Below are positions 1 through 5,734 of a stretch of 8,674 nucleotides of DNA, piece after piece. The notes under the pieces are model-generated. The model did not search any database, was not told the DNA's origin, and was given only the letters and a program-made list of their open reading frames with translations. The stretch is from Alphaproteobacteria bacterium (GTDB taxonomy: Bacteria; Pseudomonadota; Alphaproteobacteria; Rhodospirillales; Rhodospirillaceae). The DNA is taken from the NCBI GenBank assembly GCA_003250275.1, contig QKGW01000338.1, positions 1-8,674 on the forward strand. The letters run 5' to 3'. A program made the position numbers and the translations under genes. Each line of letters begins with the position of its first letter. The first letter of the stretch is position 1.

Positions 1-62
1 ACGCCGCCGTGCATGACGGGACATTTCCCACCGGTTTTCACTTGATCACCGTCCATAGCCAT
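1..62 (-). CDS. katG: Catalase-peroxidase KatG, N-terminal 20 codons (cut by window edge)
   Basis: Reading the minus strand from an ATG at 62-60 gives MAMDGDQVKTGGKCPVMHGG before the window ends. The GKCPVMHGG segment near the N-terminus is characteristic of bacterial catalase-peroxidases, bifunctional haem enzymes that remove hydrogen peroxide by catalase and broad peroxidase activity. The start is supported by a strong Shine-Dalgarno sequence, GGAGGG at 74-69, six bases before the ATG. The second ATG (56-54, MDGDQ) is a possible alternative but is less well spaced. Catalytic residues lie outside the window, so the call rests on the N-terminal motif alone. The gene follows gatB in the same direction, but 344 bases and a strong hairpin separate them, so it is probably transcribed from its own promoter. 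Peroxide-responsive control, for example by OxyR, would be usual for the family but is not shown here. Confidence 0.75.
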   Translation of the reverse strand, partial: MAMDGDQVKTGGKCPVMHGG

Positions 63-351
63 TTTGTTCCCTCCAGATGTGTGGATTTTCCGAGAAACAA
101 CTTAAGACATGTCAAGACATACGACCGGTTCAGTTCCATCACCGATGCGCAATTACCTCAAAATCCTTTGATATCCCCCAAATGTCTTCCAAAACGATCT
201 TTTCGCCCGGCCCGCGCGGACTCCTTGCCGTTACTTCCGGGATAAAAAACCTTACACATTTTGTGAGTTAGAGTTTAGCAAGATTTGTATTTTCGACACA
301 AACTCAATCATCCGTTCGTTTTTGCGGGAAAATCGATGAGACGCCAGATAC
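63..351 (-). promoter_or_regulatory. AT-rich, gene-free region upstream of katG (probable katG control region)
   Basis: This stretch is visibly richer in A/T than the flanking genes and has no reading frame I can support on either strand. It carries AAGACAT twice, ten bases apart (104-110 and 114-120), with the 8-base palindrome GACATGTC (106-113) spanning their junction. The inverse heptamer ATGTCTT occurs at 182-188. A perfect CACA-TTT-TGTG inverted repeat lies at 255-265, and GAGTTT (271-276) is complementary to AAACTC (300-305). Its position directly upstream of a peroxide-defence gene makes a regulator-binding role plausible. I do not recognise a textbook OxyR, Fur or PerR site. Confidence 0.5.
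87..115 (-). promoter_or_regulatory. Candidate katG promoter (-35 TTGACA, weak -10)
   Basis: On the minus strand, bases 115-110 read TTGACA, a perfect match to the sigma-70 -35 consensus, 47 bases before the katG ATG. At a 17-base spacing the -10 hexamer would be CGGAAA (92-87), a poor match, so this would be an activator-dependent promoter or a chance hexamer. The TTGACA lies inside the AAGACAT direct repeat, so a factor binding the repeat would overlap the -35 element. Confidence 0.25.
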
Positions 352-384
352 GACAAGGGCCGGAGCTTTCGCTCCGGCCCTGTC
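352..384 (-). terminator. Strong hairpin after gatB, candidate operon terminator
   Basis: A perfect 10-bp stem, GGGCCGGAGC (357-366) with GCTCCGGCCC (371-380), closes a four-base loop. It extends by GACA/TGTC (352-355 with 381-384) with one bulged A at 356, giving about 14 pairs. On the gat transcript the loop reads GAAA, a stable GNRA tetraloop. The hairpin begins 22 bases beyond the gatB stop codon, where a terminator is expected. No run of U follows on either strand, so it is not a canonical intrinsic terminator. It may need Rho, or act mainly to protect the mRNA 3' end. Confidence 0.55.
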
Positions 385-406
385 CGTTCCAGCCTTGAAC
401 CCGGCT

Positions 407-1861
407 TTAGCCGAGCAGCTTCTTTTTCAGCATCTCGTTGAGAATGCCGGGGTTGGCCTTGCCCTGCGAGGCCTTCATCACCTGGCCGACGAACCAGCCC
501 AACAGCTTCTCCTTGCCCGCCTTGACCTCGGCGACCTTGTCGGGGTTGGCGGCGATCACCTGATCCACCACCGCCTCGATCGCGCCGGTATCGGTGACCT
601 GCTTGAGGCCGCGCTCCTCGACGATCTTGTCGGGCGCGTCGCCGGTCTCGACCATGATCTCGAACACCTCCTTGGCGATGCGTCCGGAGATGGTGTCGTC
701 CTTGATGAGGTTGACGAGCTTGCCGATATTCTCGGGCGCCACCGGGCTGTCGGTGATGTCGCGGCCGGTGCGGTTGAGAGCGGCGAAGAGGTCGCCCATC
801 ACCCAGTTCGCCACCGCCTTGGCGTCGTAGCCCTCGGCAGCCGCCTCGAAGTACGCGGCGGTTTCCTTTTCCGCCACCAGCACGCCCGCGTCGTACGGCG
901 TGATGCCGTAGTCGGCGATGAAGCGCGCCTTCTTGGCGTCGGGCAGCTCGGGCAGGCCCGCCTTGATCTCGTCGACGAACTCCTGGCTGAATTCGAGCGG
1001 CAGAAGATCGGGATCGGGGAAGTAGCGGTAGTCGTGCGCGAACTCCTTCGAGCGCATCGGCCGGGTGTTGCCTTTGTTGCTGTCGAACAGGCGGGTTTCC
1101 TGCTCGATGATGCCGCCCTGCTCGTAGACCTCGACGTGGCGCTGCGCCTCGTACTCGATCGCCTGCATCACGAAGCGCACCGAGTTGACGTTCTTGATCT
1201 CGCAGCGGGTGCGCAGCGGCTCGCCCGGATGACGCACCGAGACGTTGACGTCGGCGCGCATCGAGCCTTCTTCCATGTTGCCGTCGCAGGTGCCGAGGTA
1301 ACGCAGGATCGCGCGCAGCTTCTTGAGGTACGCGCCCGCTTCCTCGGGGCTGCGCATGTCGGGCTTGGAGACGATCTCCATCAGCGCGACGCCGGCGCGG
1401 TTGAGGTCGATGAACGACTTCGACGGATGCTGGTCGTGCAGCGACTTGCCCGCGTCGATTTCGAGGTGCAGGCGCTCGATGCCGACCTCGCGGCTGGTGC
1501 CGTCCTTGAGGTCGAGGATGATCGTGCCCTCGCCGACGATCGGATGGGCGAACTGGCTGATCTGATAGCCGAGCGGCAGGTCGGCGTAGAAGTAGTTCTT
1601 GCGGTCGAAGATCGAGCGGCGGTTGATCACCGCGTTGAGGCCGAGGCCGGTTTTGACCGCCTGGCGCACGCACTCGGCGTTGATCACCGGCAACATGCCG
1701 GGCATCCCGCTGTCGAGAAACGCGACATGGGTGTTCGGGTCGCCGCCGAAGGTGGCGGACGCGCCCGAGAACAGCTTGGCGTTGGAGATCACCTGGGCGT
1801 GGACTTCCAAGCCGATGACGACTTCCCACGGACCGGTTTCGCCCTGAATGATGTAGCTCAT
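407..1861 (-). CDS. gatB: Asp-tRNA(Asn)/Glu-tRNA(Gln) amidotransferase subunit B
   Basis: GatB is the kinase-transferase subunit of the cytoplasmic GatCAB complex. It activates Glu or Asp mischarged onto tRNA(Gln) or tRNA(Asn) with ATP and receives ammonia from GatA to form the amide. The 484-residue product has the family's usual length. Visible landmarks are GLEVHAQ (17-23), DRKNYFYADLPLGYQ (86-100), GNMEEGSMRADVNVSVR (194-210), CEIKNVNS (220-227) and DYRYFPDPDL (277-286), all in the catalytic cradle domain. The C-terminal third (about 335-484) is the helical/YqeY-like tRNA-binding region, ending in the conserved GKANPGILNEML (467-478). The ATG lies one base after the gatA stop codon (TAA-G-ATG), with GAGGGA about nine bases upstream inside the gatA end, so translation is probably coupled to gatA. 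It is the last gene of the operon. No key motif is missing. Confidence 0.97.
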   Translation of the reverse strand: MSYIIQGETGPWEVVIGLEVHAQVISNAKLFSGASATFGGDPNTHVAFLDSGMPGMLPVINAECVRQAVKTGLGLNAVINRRSIFDRKNYFYADLPLGYQISQFAHPIVGEGTIILDLKDGTSREVGIERLHLEIDAGKSLHDQHPSKSFIDLNRAGVALMEIVSKPDMRSPEEAGAYLKKLRAILRYLGTCDGNMEEGSMRADVNVSVRHPGEPLRTRCEIKNVNSVRFVMQAIEYEAQRHVEVYEQGGIIEQETRLFDSNKGNTRPMRSKEFAHDYRYFPDPDLLPLEFSQEFVDEIKAGLPELPDAKKARFIADYGITPYDAGVLVAEKETAAYFEAAAEGYDAKAVANWVMGDLFAALNRTGRDITDSPVAPENIGKLVNLIKDDTISGRIAKEVFEIMVETGDAPDKIVEERGLKQVTDTGAIEAVVDQVIAANPDKVAEVKAGKEKLLGWFVGQVMKASQGKANPGILNEMLKKKLLG

Positions 1862-1862
1862 C

Positions 1863-3353
1863 TTACTTCGTCCCTCGCAGAAGGGTCGGCACGGCGGAGA
1901 ACTCCGCGGCGGCTTCCATCACCCCGGCGGCGCGGAGGATGGTTTCCTCGTCGAACGGGCGTCCGATGAGTTGCAGGCCGAGCGGCAGGCCGCGCTGCGA
2001 CAGTCCGCCGGGGATCGACATCGCGGGGACGCCCGCGAGCGACGCCGGAACCGTGAACACGTCGTTGAGGTACATCGTGATCGGGTCGACCTTCGCCCCG
2101 CCCGCGATCGGGAAGGCGTCCGACGGCGCGGTCGGGGTGAGGATCAGATCGACCTTCTTGAACGCCTCGGCGAAGTCCTGCGCGATCAGCGCGCGGACCT
2201 TCTGCGCCTTGAGGTAATAGGCGTCGTAGTAGCCCGCCGAGAGCACGTAGGTGCCGATCAGGATGCGCCGCTTGACCTCCTTGCCGAAGCCCTTGGCGCG
2301 GGTCTTCATGTACATCTCGTCGAGGTTGCCGCCGTTCTCGACGCGCAGGCCGTAGCGCACGCCGTCGTAGCGGGCGAGGTTCGAGGACGCCTCCGCCGGA
2401 GCGACGATGTAGTAGGTGGCGAGCGCCTTGTCGGTGTGCGGCAGGCTGATCTCGACGACCTCAGCGCCCGCATCCTTCAGCCACTCGACGCCCTGGTCCC
2501 AGAGCGCCGCGATCTCGGAATTCAGGCCGTCGGGGCGGTATTCCTTCGGGATGCCGACCTTGAGGCCGCGGATGTCGCCGGTGAGCGCCTTCTCGAAGTC
2601 CGGCAGCTCGACCTTGGCCGAGGTGCTGTCCTTCGGGTCGAAGCCCGCCATCTGGCCGAGCATGATCGCGGCGTCGCGCACCGTGCGGGTCATCGGCCCG
2701 GCCTGGTCGAGCGACGAAGCGAACGCGACGATGCCCCAGCGCGAGCAGCGGCCGTAGGTCGGCTTCAAGCCGACGATGCCGGTGAACGCGGCGGGCTGGC
2801 GAATCGAGCCGCCGGTGTCGGTGCCGGTGGCGGCGAGGCAGAGATGCGCGGAAACCGCAGCCGCCGAGCCGCCCGAGGAACCGCCGGGCACGAGCTTCTC
2901 GGGATCGTCCTCGGCCACCCACGGGCTCACCACGTTGCCGTAGGCCGAGGTGATGTTGGCCGAGCCCATCGCGAACTCGTCGAGGTTGGTCTTGCCGAGC
3001 ATCACCGCGCCGCCGGAGCGGAGCTTACCGGAGACGGTCGATTCATACTGCGGCTTGAAGCCTTCGAGGATCTTCGAGGCGGCGGTGGTCTGCACCCCCT
3101 CGGTGCAGAACAGATCCTTGATCGCCACCGGGGCGCCGTCCATCGGCCCCAGCACCTCGCCCTTGGCGCGGCGCGCGTCGGAAGCCTTGGCGCGTTCGAG
3201 CGCGACGTCGGGGCTGCTGACGATGTAGGCGTTGAGGGCCTTGTGGGCCTCCATCGCGCCGAGGAACGCCTCGGTCAGTTCGACGGAGGTGTATTCGCCC
3301 TTCGCGAGGCCGTCGCGGACCTCGGCGAGCGTCAGTTTCGTGAGTTCGGTCAT
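1863..3353 (-). CDS. gatA: Asp-tRNA(Asn)/Glu-tRNA(Gln) amidotransferase subunit A
   Basis: GatA is the amidase-signature subunit that hydrolyses glutamine and channels the released ammonia to GatB. The 496-residue protein carries the full Ser-cisSer-Lys triad. Lys79 lies in PVAIKD, the cis-Ser159 opens the second part of PGGSSGGS (156-163), and the nucleophile Ser183 lies in GTDTGGSIRQP (177-187). The 24-residue spacing between the two serines matches characterised GatA enzymes. The C-terminal part has the usual LTPTAP (405-410) and LPLGLQLIG (456-464). I chose ATG 3353-3351 (MTELTKL) because it matches typical GatA N-termini, has GGTGGTGGAG in the 3' end of gatC about eight bases upstream, and starts five bases after the gatC stop. 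The frame stays open upstream to about 4271, but that part is antisense to ruvX and does not look like protein. Confidence 0.97.
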   Translation of the reverse strand: MTELTKLTLAEVRDGLAKGEYTSVELTEAFLGAMEAHKALNAYIVSSPDVALERAKASDARRAKGEVLGPMDGAPVAIKDLFCTEGVQTTAASKILEGFKPQYESTVSGKLRSGGAVMLGKTNLDEFAMGSANITSAYGNVVSPWVAEDDPEKLVPGGSSGGSAAAVSAHLCLAATGTDTGGSIRQPAAFTGIVGLKPTYGRCSRWGIVAFASSLDQAGPMTRTVRDAAIMLGQMAGFDPKDSTSAKVELPDFEKALTGDIRGLKVGIPKEYRPDGLNSEIAALWDQGVEWLKDAGAEVVEISLPHTDKALATYYIVAPAEASSNLARYDGVRYGLRVENGGNLDEMYMKTRAKGFGKEVKRRILIGTYVLSAGYYDAYYLKAQKVRALIAQDFAEAFKKVDLILTPTAPSDAFPIAGGAKVDPITMYLNDVFTVPASLAGVPAMSIPGGLSQRGLPLGLQLIGRPFDEETILRAAGVMEAAAEFSAVPTLLRGTK

Positions 3354-3358
3354 CGGGA

Positions 3359-3646
3359 TTACTCCACCACCTTCGGCACCAGGAAGTAGCCGTCCGCCGC
3401 GTCGGGGGCGTTGGCCAGCACCTTTTCGGGCATCTCGCCGTCGGTGACCACGTCGTCGCGCCAGAACAGCTTCATCTGCGAGACCGAGGCCACCGGGGCG
3501 ACGCCCTCGGTGTCCACTTGCGCCAATTGCTCGACCCAGCCGAGGATTCCGTTGAGTTCGTGGGCGAGACCGTCGAGGTCTTCCTCGGGGATTTCCAATC
3601 GCGCCAGAAATCCGATCTTTCTGACTGTGGCCTTGTCGAGCGACAT
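3359..3646 (-). CDS. gatC: Asp-tRNA(Asn)/Glu-tRNA(Gln) amidotransferase subunit C
   Basis: GatC is the small subunit that wraps around the GatA-GatB interface and stabilises the complex. The 95-residue product is the normal length. It has the N-terminal helical part with IGFLARLEIPEEDL (11-24) and the conserved C-terminal LFWRDDVVTDG (60-70) followed by NAPDAADGYFLVPKVVE (79-95). The chosen start ATG 3646-3644 (MSLDKATVRK) is the usual GatC N-terminus. GGAG lies about eleven bases upstream, slightly far, so initiation may be moderate. The frame remains open upstream to about 4177 but runs antisense through ruvX, so the longer reading is rejected. It is the first gene of gatC-gatA-gatB, which would supply all three subunits from one transcript. 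The operon faces ruvX across a 100-base divergent gap. Confidence 0.96.
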   Translation of the reverse strand: MSLDKATVRKIGFLARLEIPEEDLDGLAHELNGILGWVEQLAQVDTEGVAPVASVSQMKLFWRDDVVTDGEMPEKVLANAPDAADGYFLVPKVVE

Positions 3647-3746
3647 GGGATATCTGTCTCCATAGAAGCGTCCGCGCGAACGCGCATCGGCATGGCTTAG
3701 CAAACCATCCGCCTCGGCGCAATCCAGAAGCCCAAGGACCTCCCCG
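3647..3746. promoter_or_regulatory. Divergent intergenic region between gatC and ruvX
   Basis: These 100 bases separate two oppositely transcribed genes and must hold the 5' leaders of both, and possibly both promoters. The ruvX Shine-Dalgarno AAGGA is at 3734-3738, eight bases before its ATG. A short inverted repeat GCGCG-AA-CGCGC lies at 3674-3685. I find no convincing -35/-10 pair on either strand, so one or both promoters may be non-canonical or lie within the neighbouring coding sequence. Confidence 0.45.
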
Positions 3747-4220
3747 ATGATCCTGACCGCAATCGAGGAATTTGCCGCCGCCCTCCCGCAATACGGCGCG
3801 GTCCTCGGGCTCGATTTCGGGCAGAAGACGATCGGCGTCGCCGTCTCCGACGTCACCCGCGCAATCGCCTCGCCCTTGCTGTTGATCGAACGCAAGAACC
3901 GCGACGCCGACATGGCGGCGCTGATGAAGGCGGTGGCGAGCCGCGAGGCGGTGGGCGCGGTGATCGGCCTGCCGTTGCAGATGGACGGCTCCGAGGGCGA
4001 GCGCGCCGAGATCACCCGCAAGTTCGCCGAGCGCCTGGAAGCGGCGTGGGACGCGCCGATCGCGTTCTGGGACGAGCGCCTCTCCACCGCGGGCGTCGAG
4101 CGCCTGTTGATCGGCGAGGCCGACATGACCCGCTCGCGCCGCAAGCAGGTGGTCGACAAGTCCGCCGCCGCGTTCATCCTCCAGGGCGCGCTCGACCGCC
4201 TCGGGAACCTCGCGCGATGA
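3747..4220 (+). CDS. ruvX: RuvX/YqgF family nuclease (pre-16S rRNA processing / Holliday junction resolvase-like)
   Basis: This 157-residue protein belongs to the YqgF/RuvX family of RNase H-fold nucleases, which mature the 5' end of 16S rRNA in Escherichia coli and are also described as putative Holliday-junction resolvases. The fold's signatures are intact: the first strand GLDFGQKTIGVAVSD (21-35) with acidic Asp23, the loop VIGLPLQMDGSEG (72-84), Glu110 in WDERLST (108-114), and Asp137 in VVDKSAAAFIL (135-145). These supply the three expected acidic metal-binding positions. The length is slightly above the roughly 140 residues common in the family because of a short N-terminal extension. 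The ATG at 3747 has AAGGA eight bases upstream. The gene is divergent from gatC. Downstream lies the palindromic element at 4245-4327, which may influence transcription into the next gene. Confidence 0.94.
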   Translation: MILTAIEEFAAALPQYGAVLGLDFGQKTIGVAVSDVTRAIASPLLLIERKNRDADMAALMKAVASREAVGAVIGLPLQMDGSEGERAEITRKFAERLEAAWDAPIAFWDERLSTAGVERLLIGEADMTRSRRKQVVDKSAAAFILQGALDRLGNLAR

Positions 4221-4244
4221 GTCCACCCGCCTCCTTCCCCTATT

Positions 4245-4327
4245 CGTCATGCCCGGGCTTGACCCGGGCATCCACGCCTGGTTTTACCAAAAACTCGTGG
4301 ATGGCCGGGACAAGCCCGGCCATGACG
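4245..4327. repeat. Nested intergenic palindrome (alphaproteobacterial REP-like element)
   Basis: Two 32-base units, 4245-4276 and 4296-4327, lie in inverted orientation around a 19-base AT-richer spacer. The second unit, reverse-complemented, matches the first at 29 of 32 positions. Each unit is also a perfect hairpin: ATGCCCGGG-CTTGA-CCCGGGCAT in the first and ATGGCCGGG-ACAAG-CCCGGCCAT in the second. The element can therefore fold as two separate hairpins or as one long cruciform. Two of the three mismatches between units are the two partners of one hairpin base pair (C-G changed to G-C), so pairing is kept. The spacer holds GTTTT-ACCA-AAAAC (4281-4294). Elements of this look are common between genes in alphaproteobacteria. 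Its position between ruvX and the next gene fits an mRNA-stability or attenuator role, or passive spread as a non-autonomous element. Confidence 0.85.
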
Positions 4328-4353
4328 CAGGAGAAAGCAGAGGAGGCGCGCCG

Positions 4354-5634
4354 ATGAACGCGATCTTCTTCGGCATCATCGCGGTTTCGTTCGCCGTCGC
4401 CGGGTGGCGTCAGGCGCTCGCCCCCGCCGGAATGGCCCCAGGCACCAGCCCAATGGAAATCCTCGGCCTCGCGATGATCGACGGTGCGGGCGGCGCGGTG
4501 ACGCTCGCGATCGGCCTGATCGGGGTGATGACCTTCTTCCTCGGGCTGATGAAGGTGGCCGAGGCGGGCGGCCTGCTCAACGTCATCGCCAAAACCGTGC
4601 GGCCGCTGATGGTGCGCCTGTTCCCCGACGTCCCCGCCGACCATCCGGCGATGGGCGCGATGATCATGAACCTTTCGGCCAACGCGCTCGGCCTGGGCAA
4701 CGCCGCAACGCCCTTCGGCATCCGCGCGATGCAGCAGCTCGACCGCATCAACCCGGTCAAGGGCACCGCGACCAACGCGATGGTGCTGTTCCTCGCGATC
4801 AACACCTCGTCGGTGACGCTGCTGCCCACCGGCATCATCGCGCTGCGCGCCGCGGCGGGCTCGGCGGACGCGGCGGGCATCGTCCCCACCACCCTGTTCG
4901 CGACGATCTGTTCGACCACCGTGGCGATCCTCGGCGCCAAGCTCTACTGCCGGTTCTTTCCGGGCGGCGCCAGCAGCGATACCGGCGAGGCGATGCAAGA
5001 CGACGACGCGCCGCCCGCCGCCGAGGAAACCGGCGCGTATCCGCTCTGGGTTTCGGTGCTGGTGCTCGGCTTCATCGCCGCGATGATCCCCGCCACCATC
5101 CTCTGGGGCCGCGCGATCGCGCCGTGGATCGTGCCCGGCCTCGCCATCGCCTTCCTCGGCTACGGCCTCGCGAAGAAGGTGCCGGTCTACGAGGTGTTCG
5201 TCGAGGGCGCGAAGGACGGCTTCCAGGTCGCGGTCAAGATCATCCCCTACCTCGTCGCGATCCTCACCGCCGTGGCGATGTTCCGCGCCTCGGGCGCGAT
5301 GGAAATGCTGCTCACCCCGCTCGGGCAGCTCACCGCCCACATCGGCCTGCCCGCCGAAGCGCTGCCGATGGCGCTTTTGCGCCCGCTTTCGGGCTCGGGC
5401 GCGTACGGCATCGTCGCCGCGATCATCAACGACCCGATGATCGGGCCGGATAGCCTCACCGGCTACCTCGTCTCGACCCTGCAGGGCTCGACCGAAACCA
5501 CCTTCTACGTCGTCGCCGTCTACTTCGGCGCGGTGCAGGTCAAGCGGATGCGCCACGCCCTCTGGGCCGCGCTCACCGCCGACGCCGCCGGCATCGCCGC
5601 GGCGGTGTTCATCTGCAATCTGATGTACGGCTGA
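4354..5634 (+). CDS. SpmA-SpmB fusion membrane protein (nucleoside-recognition/Gate domains)
   Basis: The 426-residue product is a polytopic inner-membrane protein that joins in one chain what Bacillus encodes as two spore maturation proteins, SpmA and SpmB. The N-terminal half (about 1-200) has the SpmA-type core NLSANALGLGNAATPFGIR (106-124) and LLPTG (156-160). The C-terminal half (about 230-426) has the SpmB-type RPLSGSGAYG (343-352) and LQGSTETTFYVVAVYFGAV (376-394). An acidic, Ala/Pro-rich linker (about 203-228) lies between them. Hydrophobic segments are visible near 2-18, 38-66, 143-165, 180-198, 230-250, 256-272, 294-312 and 405-424. Both halves carry the Gate/nucleoside-recognition fold, whose substrate is unknown. 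In Bacillus subtilis the pair is needed for spore core dehydration; outside spore-formers no function is established. ATG 4354 has an excellent AGGAGG (4341-4346) seven bases upstream. The frame is open further upstream through the palindromic element, but that reading is unlikely. Confidence 0.85.
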   Translation: MNAIFFGIIAVSFAVAGWRQALAPAGMAPGTSPMEILGLAMIDGAGGAVTLAIGLIGVMTFFLGLMKVAEAGGLLNVIAKTVRPLMVRLFPDVPADHPAMGAMIMNLSANALGLGNAATPFGIRAMQQLDRINPVKGTATNAMVLFLAINTSSVTLLPTGIIALRAAAGSADAAGIVPTTLFATICSTTVAILGAKLYCRFFPGGASSDTGEAMQDDDAPPAAEETGAYPLWVSVLVLGFIAAMIPATILWGRAIAPWIVPGLAIAFLGYGLAKKVPVYEVFVEGAKDGFQVAVKIIPYLVAILTAVAMFRASGAMEMLLTPLGQLTAHIGLPAEALPMALLRPLSGSGAYGIVAAIINDPMIGPDSLTGYLVSTLQGSTETTFYVVAVYFGAVQVKRMRHALWAALTADAAGIAAAVFICNLMYG

Positions 5635-5654
5635 GTTTCTTCCGCGCCGCCCCA

Positions 5655-5683
5655 TCGACACCGGCGCATCGAGTGCCTATCGT
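5655..5683 (+). promoter_or_regulatory. Candidate sigma-70-type promoter for the HerA-like gene
   Basis: TCGACA (5655-5660, five of six matches to TTGACA) is followed after exactly 17 bases by TATCGT (5678-5683, four of six matches to TATAAT). It lies in the 100-base gap between the SpmAB stop and the HerA-like start, about 50 bases before the ATG. Spacing and position are right, but sequence matches of this strength occur by chance, so this is tentative. Confidence 0.35.
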
Positions 5684-5734
5684 CAAAAAGCGCGGCGTTT
5701 CAGGTTCGTGCCGCGATCCGAAGGTGGAGGCAGC

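Noticed and set aside
9..271. Two overlapping plus-strand small open frames at the left end
   Set aside because: They lie opposite the katG start and its control region, have no ribosome site, and show no protein-like composition or motif.
252..309. Minus-strand 19-codon open frame (starting MIEFVSK) as a leader peptide upstream of katG
   Set aside because: It has no good ribosome site, no regulatory codon run, and lies about 190 bases from katG. Short frames like this occur by chance in AT-rich DNA.
395..1969. Long plus-strand open frame (524 codons) opposite gatB
   Set aside because: It is antisense to an intact gatB with all family motifs. Its translation is rich in repeated Leu/Val/Ala/Arg/Asp strings without domain features, the usual shadow of high-GC codon bias.
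1971..3389. Long plus-strand open frame opposite gatA
   Set aside because: It is antisense to an intact gatA, has compositionally biased Arg/Val/Ala-rich translation, and has no recognisable motif.
3354..4271. N-terminal extension of gatA or gatC into the ruvX region
   Set aside because: The open frames run antisense through ruvX. Normal-length GatA and GatC start at well-placed ATGs, and the extensions carry no family sequence.
4245..4327. The inverted repeat as insertion-sequence ends or a phage attachment site
   Set aside because: Only 19 bases lie between the halves, with no transposase or integrase gene nearby and no evident target duplication. A REP-like palindromic element fits better.
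4240..5661. Long minus-strand open frame (473 codons) opposite the SpmAB gene
   Set aside because: Its His/Arg/Asp/Gly-rich translation has no domain character. The plus-strand gene has a strong ribosome site and conserved membrane-protein motifs. One end of the frame is the palindromic element.
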